A DNA stretch of 64,000 nucleotides. Origin: Sphingomonas sp. PAMC 26605 (GTDB lineage: Bacteria; Pseudomonadota; Alphaproteobacteria; Sphingomonadales; Sphingomonadaceae). Positions 62,189 through 64,000 of the stretch are shown one piece after another. Position 1 is the first letter of the stretch. Each line of letters starts with the position of its first letter. Made by a program: the position numbers and the translations under genes. Under the pieces are notes generated by a model. It saw only the letters and a list, made by a program, of their open reading frames with translations. It did no database searches and was not told where the DNA came from. The stretch lies in contig NZ_JH584241.1 in assembly GCF_000241485.1 (NCBI RefSeq), positions 3,216,210-3,280,209 of the forward strand, read 5' to 3'.

Positions 62189-62927
62189 TCCTTGCATAGG
62201 CGGCGATGCTGAACGGCACCGTCGCCAGATAGGCCGCGCACAGGAATGTCAGCGTGTGCCAGGGCGCGGAGATCAGCGCCGCGCCGAGCATCACCACCAC
62301 CGCGATCGCCTCGAAGCGGATATTGGTGCGCAGCTTGAGCGAAGACCAACTGAAGGTGGCGACGCTCGACACCATCAGTAGCGCCATCAACGCGACCCAA
62401 GGTCCGACGATGAATGGCGAGCGCCACAGATTGAGCCCGGTCCAGAACCACAGATAGAGCGGCAGCATCGCGAGCCCGGCGCCGACCGGCGCGGGTGCGC
62501 CGGTAAGAAAGCCCGCCGATTTATGCGGCTGCTCGGCGACATCGATCCCGGCATTGAATCGCGCCAACCGCAGCGCGCAGAAAACCGCGAACACCAAAGC
62601 GACGAGCCAGCCGAAGCGCGGCACTTCCTTTAGCGACCAGAGATACAGGATCAGCGCCGGCGACACGCCGAACGAAATCGCGTCGGAGAGCGAGTCGAGC
62701 TCGGCGCCGAAGCGGCTTTCCCCGCGCACCATCCGCGCGATGCGGCCGTCGATCCCGTCGAGCACGCTGGCGATCATCACCATCAGCACCGCGGTTTCCC
62801 ACTGCCCAGAAATCGCGAAGCGGATCCCGGTCAGGCCCGAACACAGCGCCAATGCGGTGACGGCGTTGGGCGCGACCGCGCGCAGCGGAAGTCCACGGGT
62901 CGGCATTCGCCGTGTCGGCGACCTCAT
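62112..62927 (-). CDS. pssA: CDP-diacylglycerol-serine O-phosphatidyltransferase
   Basis: A 271-residue inner-membrane enzyme that makes phosphatidylserine from CDP-diacylglycerol and serine. The complete CDP-alcohol phosphotransferase motif D60-G61-x2-A64-R65-x8-G74-x3-D78-x3-D82 is present within LDGIDGRIARMVRGE and GAELDSLSD. About seven to eight helices. It lies 58 bp downstream of psd, which decarboxylates its product to phosphatidylethanolamine. Confidence 0.95.
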   Translation of the reverse strand: MRSPTRRMPTRGLPLRAVAPNAVTALALCSGLTGIRFAISGQWETAVLMVMIASVLDGIDGRIARMVRGESRFGAELDSLSDAISFGVSPALILYLWSLKEVPRFGWLVALVFAVFCALRLARFNAGIDVAEQPHKSAGFLTGAPAPVGAGLAMLPLYLWFWTGLNLWRSPFIVGPWVALMALLMVSSVATFSWSSLKLRTNIRFEAIAVVVMLGAALISAPWHTLTFLCAAYLATVPFSIAAYARIKRLRAASGGPLPTPSAPAPEDAAH

Positions 62928-62985
62928 GCCGCAAAGCTCGCCTGGGCCGGGGTCGATCGAACGTGCAACCGAATCGTACGGAGCC

Positions 62986-63714
62986 TCACTGCGCGATCCC
63001 GCTCGCAACCGTTCCGCCGACGCGCCCGAGAATCGTTTCACCCGCGACGCTGCGCTGGCCGAGCACCACCTGGCAGGCGCAATCGTCGGGCAGGAAGACG
63101 TCGAGCCGGCTGCCGAAGCGGATCAGCCCGATCCGTTGGCCCGCCGCAACCATATCGCCCGGCTTGACGAACGGCACGATTCGCCGCGCGAGCAGCCCGG
63201 CGATCTGCGTAAAGCCGATCCGCCGACCATCGCGCCCCTCGACCACGAGATGCTGGCGTTCATTGTCCTCGCTCGCCTTGTCGAGCTCGGCGTTCACGAA
63301 CTTGCCCGAAATGTAGACGACCTGCTTGACCGTCCCCGCGATCGGCGTCCGGTTGATGTGGACGTCGAACACCGACATGAAGACCGACACTCGGATCAAG
63401 GGCGCATCGCCCAGCCCGTTCGGCCCCGCAAGCTCGCGTGGCACCGGCACGCGCTCGATCATCGAGACGAGTCCGTCGGCGGGTGAAATGATCAGCCCGT
63501 CACCCGATGGCGTGACGCGCACCGGATCGCGGAAGAACAAGGCGACCCACAACGCCAGCCCGAGCAACGGCCAGGTCAAGACGGGCACGAAGAGCCACGC
63601 AAGAAAGGCGATCAGCAGCGCGATCGCGACATATTTGCGGCCTTCGGGGTGCAGGTCGGGCACTCGCCATTTGACGGCTTCGGCGGGCGGGTTCGGCTTG
63701 TCGTTGGATATCAT
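62986..63714 (-). CDS. psd: Phosphatidylserine decarboxylase proenzyme
   Basis: A 242-residue pyruvoyl-dependent decarboxylase of the short (archaeal/PSD-A) type that makes phosphatidylethanolamine. It self-cleaves at G201-S202 in [12 protein letters not shown] to create the pyruvoyl group. Two hydrophobic segments (about 28-45 and 48-62), FFRDPVR, SPADGLV and the [13 protein letters not shown] block are typical. ATG 63714 gives family length; the frame is open upstream to 63750. Confidence 0.94.
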   Translation of the reverse strand: MISNDKPNPPAEAVKWRVPDLHPEGRKYVAIALLIAFLAWLFVPVLTWPLLGLALWVALFFRDPVRVTPSGDGLIISPADGLVSMIERVPVPRELAGPNGLGDAPLIRVSVFMSVFDVHINRTPIAGTVKQVVYISGKFVNAELDKASEDNERQHLVVEGRDGRRIGFTQIAGLLARRIVPFVKPGDMVAAGQRIGLIRFGSRLDVFLPDDCACQVVLGQRSVAGETILGRVGGTVASGIAQ

Positions 63715-63874
63715 GCGCGAAACTGTAGCCGACCCCCCTCCCCGCGACAATCGCCAACCCGAGCGGCAGTCGCGGTCGGCCGAGCCGGCGTCCGTCGCGA
63801 CACGCGGCGCGGGTTGATCAGCGCGCGCCTTGCTCCTAGACGCTCCCCAAACCTCCCTTCAGGAAAGAGCGGAA

Positions 63875-64000
63875 ATGGCCAAGATCAAGGTAAAGACGCC
63901 CGTCGTGGAAATCGATGGCGACGAGATGACGCGGATCATCTGGCAGTGGATCCGCGAGCGCCTGATCCTCCCCTATCTCGACATCGATCTCGAATATTAC
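63875..64000 (+). CDS. icd: NADP-dependent isocitrate dehydrogenase, N-terminal fragment
   Basis: The first 42 codons of a gene cut by the window edge. The sequence [20 protein letters not shown], then [22 protein letters not shown], matches the start of the eukaryotic-like (type II) NADP isocitrate dehydrogenase common in alphaproteobacteria, which oxidises isocitrate to 2-oxoglutarate. AGGAAAGAGCGGAA provides the ribosome-binding site. It is divergent from psd across a 160-bp gap in which no other feature was identified. Confidence 0.93.
   Translation, partial: MAKIKVKTPVVEIDGDEMTRIIWQWIRERLILPYLDIDLEYY

Noticed and set aside
1..64000. Search for CRISPR arrays, insertion sequences, prophage or integrase genes
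   Set aside because: No regularly spaced repeats, transposase, integrase or phage structural motifs were seen; the only dispersed repeat is the two-copy palindromic element.

Overview
The window is high-GC DNA from an alphaproteobacterium, most likely Sphingomonas or a close relative. Pointers are a RegB/RegA pair, TonB-dependent receptors, and a conserved bamA-skp-fabZ envelope cluster that lacks the lpxD, lpxA and lpxB genes usually found there, as expected for bacteria that build glycosphingolipids instead of LPS. Genes are densely packed, many with 4-bp ATGA or GTGA stop/start overlaps. No rRNA, tRNA, CRISPR array, insertion sequence or prophage was recognised.

Layout. 1-1433: frameshifted end of an M1 aminopeptidase. 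1509-2828: an MFS carrier. 2951-9654: a cyoABCD quinol oxidase operon that continues through a SURF1 gene into a RegB-like redox kinase and RegA-like regulator. 9728-12305: an Old Yellow Enzyme and an outer-membrane barrel. 12389-19831: a TetR regulator and an RND efflux operon sharing a palindromic operator. 20054-25893: a MarR regulator with a second, AaeAB-like efflux operon and an aldo/keto reductase. 25890-27515: an exonuclease-BRCT protein, an AlkB-like dioxygenase, and a tiny ORF with hairpins. 27598-30143: FadL-type porin, DUF2147 protein and MerR regulator.

30263-32660: galactonate operon (dgoA, dgoK, SMP-30 lactonase). 32908-36123: glycosyltransferase, potassium channel, FixL-like haem oxygen sensor and a stand-alone receiver. 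36149-45954: a LysR regulator divergent from a putative phosphonate uptake and breakdown locus (TonB receptor, TPR-sulfotransferase, FAD oxidoreductase, PhnX, MFS permease, PhnZ-like HD oxygenase). 45956-47833: aldo/keto reductase and LysR pair. 47886-49150: small hypothetical genes that look less GC-rich than their surroundings. 49251-63714: a largely housekeeping stretch on the minus strand (PilZ, rpmE, fabZ, skp, bamA, rseP, dxr, cdsA, uppS, frr, pyrH, tsf, rpsB, pssA, psd). 63875 onward: the start of icd.

Themes. Oxygen and redox sensing appears twice (RegBA with the oxidase, FixL with a receiver). Two efflux systems each carry a regulator whose likely operator overlaps its own start codon. 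The phosphonate locus is the most system-like cluster: it could supply phosphonoacetaldehyde through a flavoenzyme rather than the PhnW transaminase, and carries two different C-P bond-cleaving enzymes. All family assignments come from reading motifs in the translations; no database search was run.
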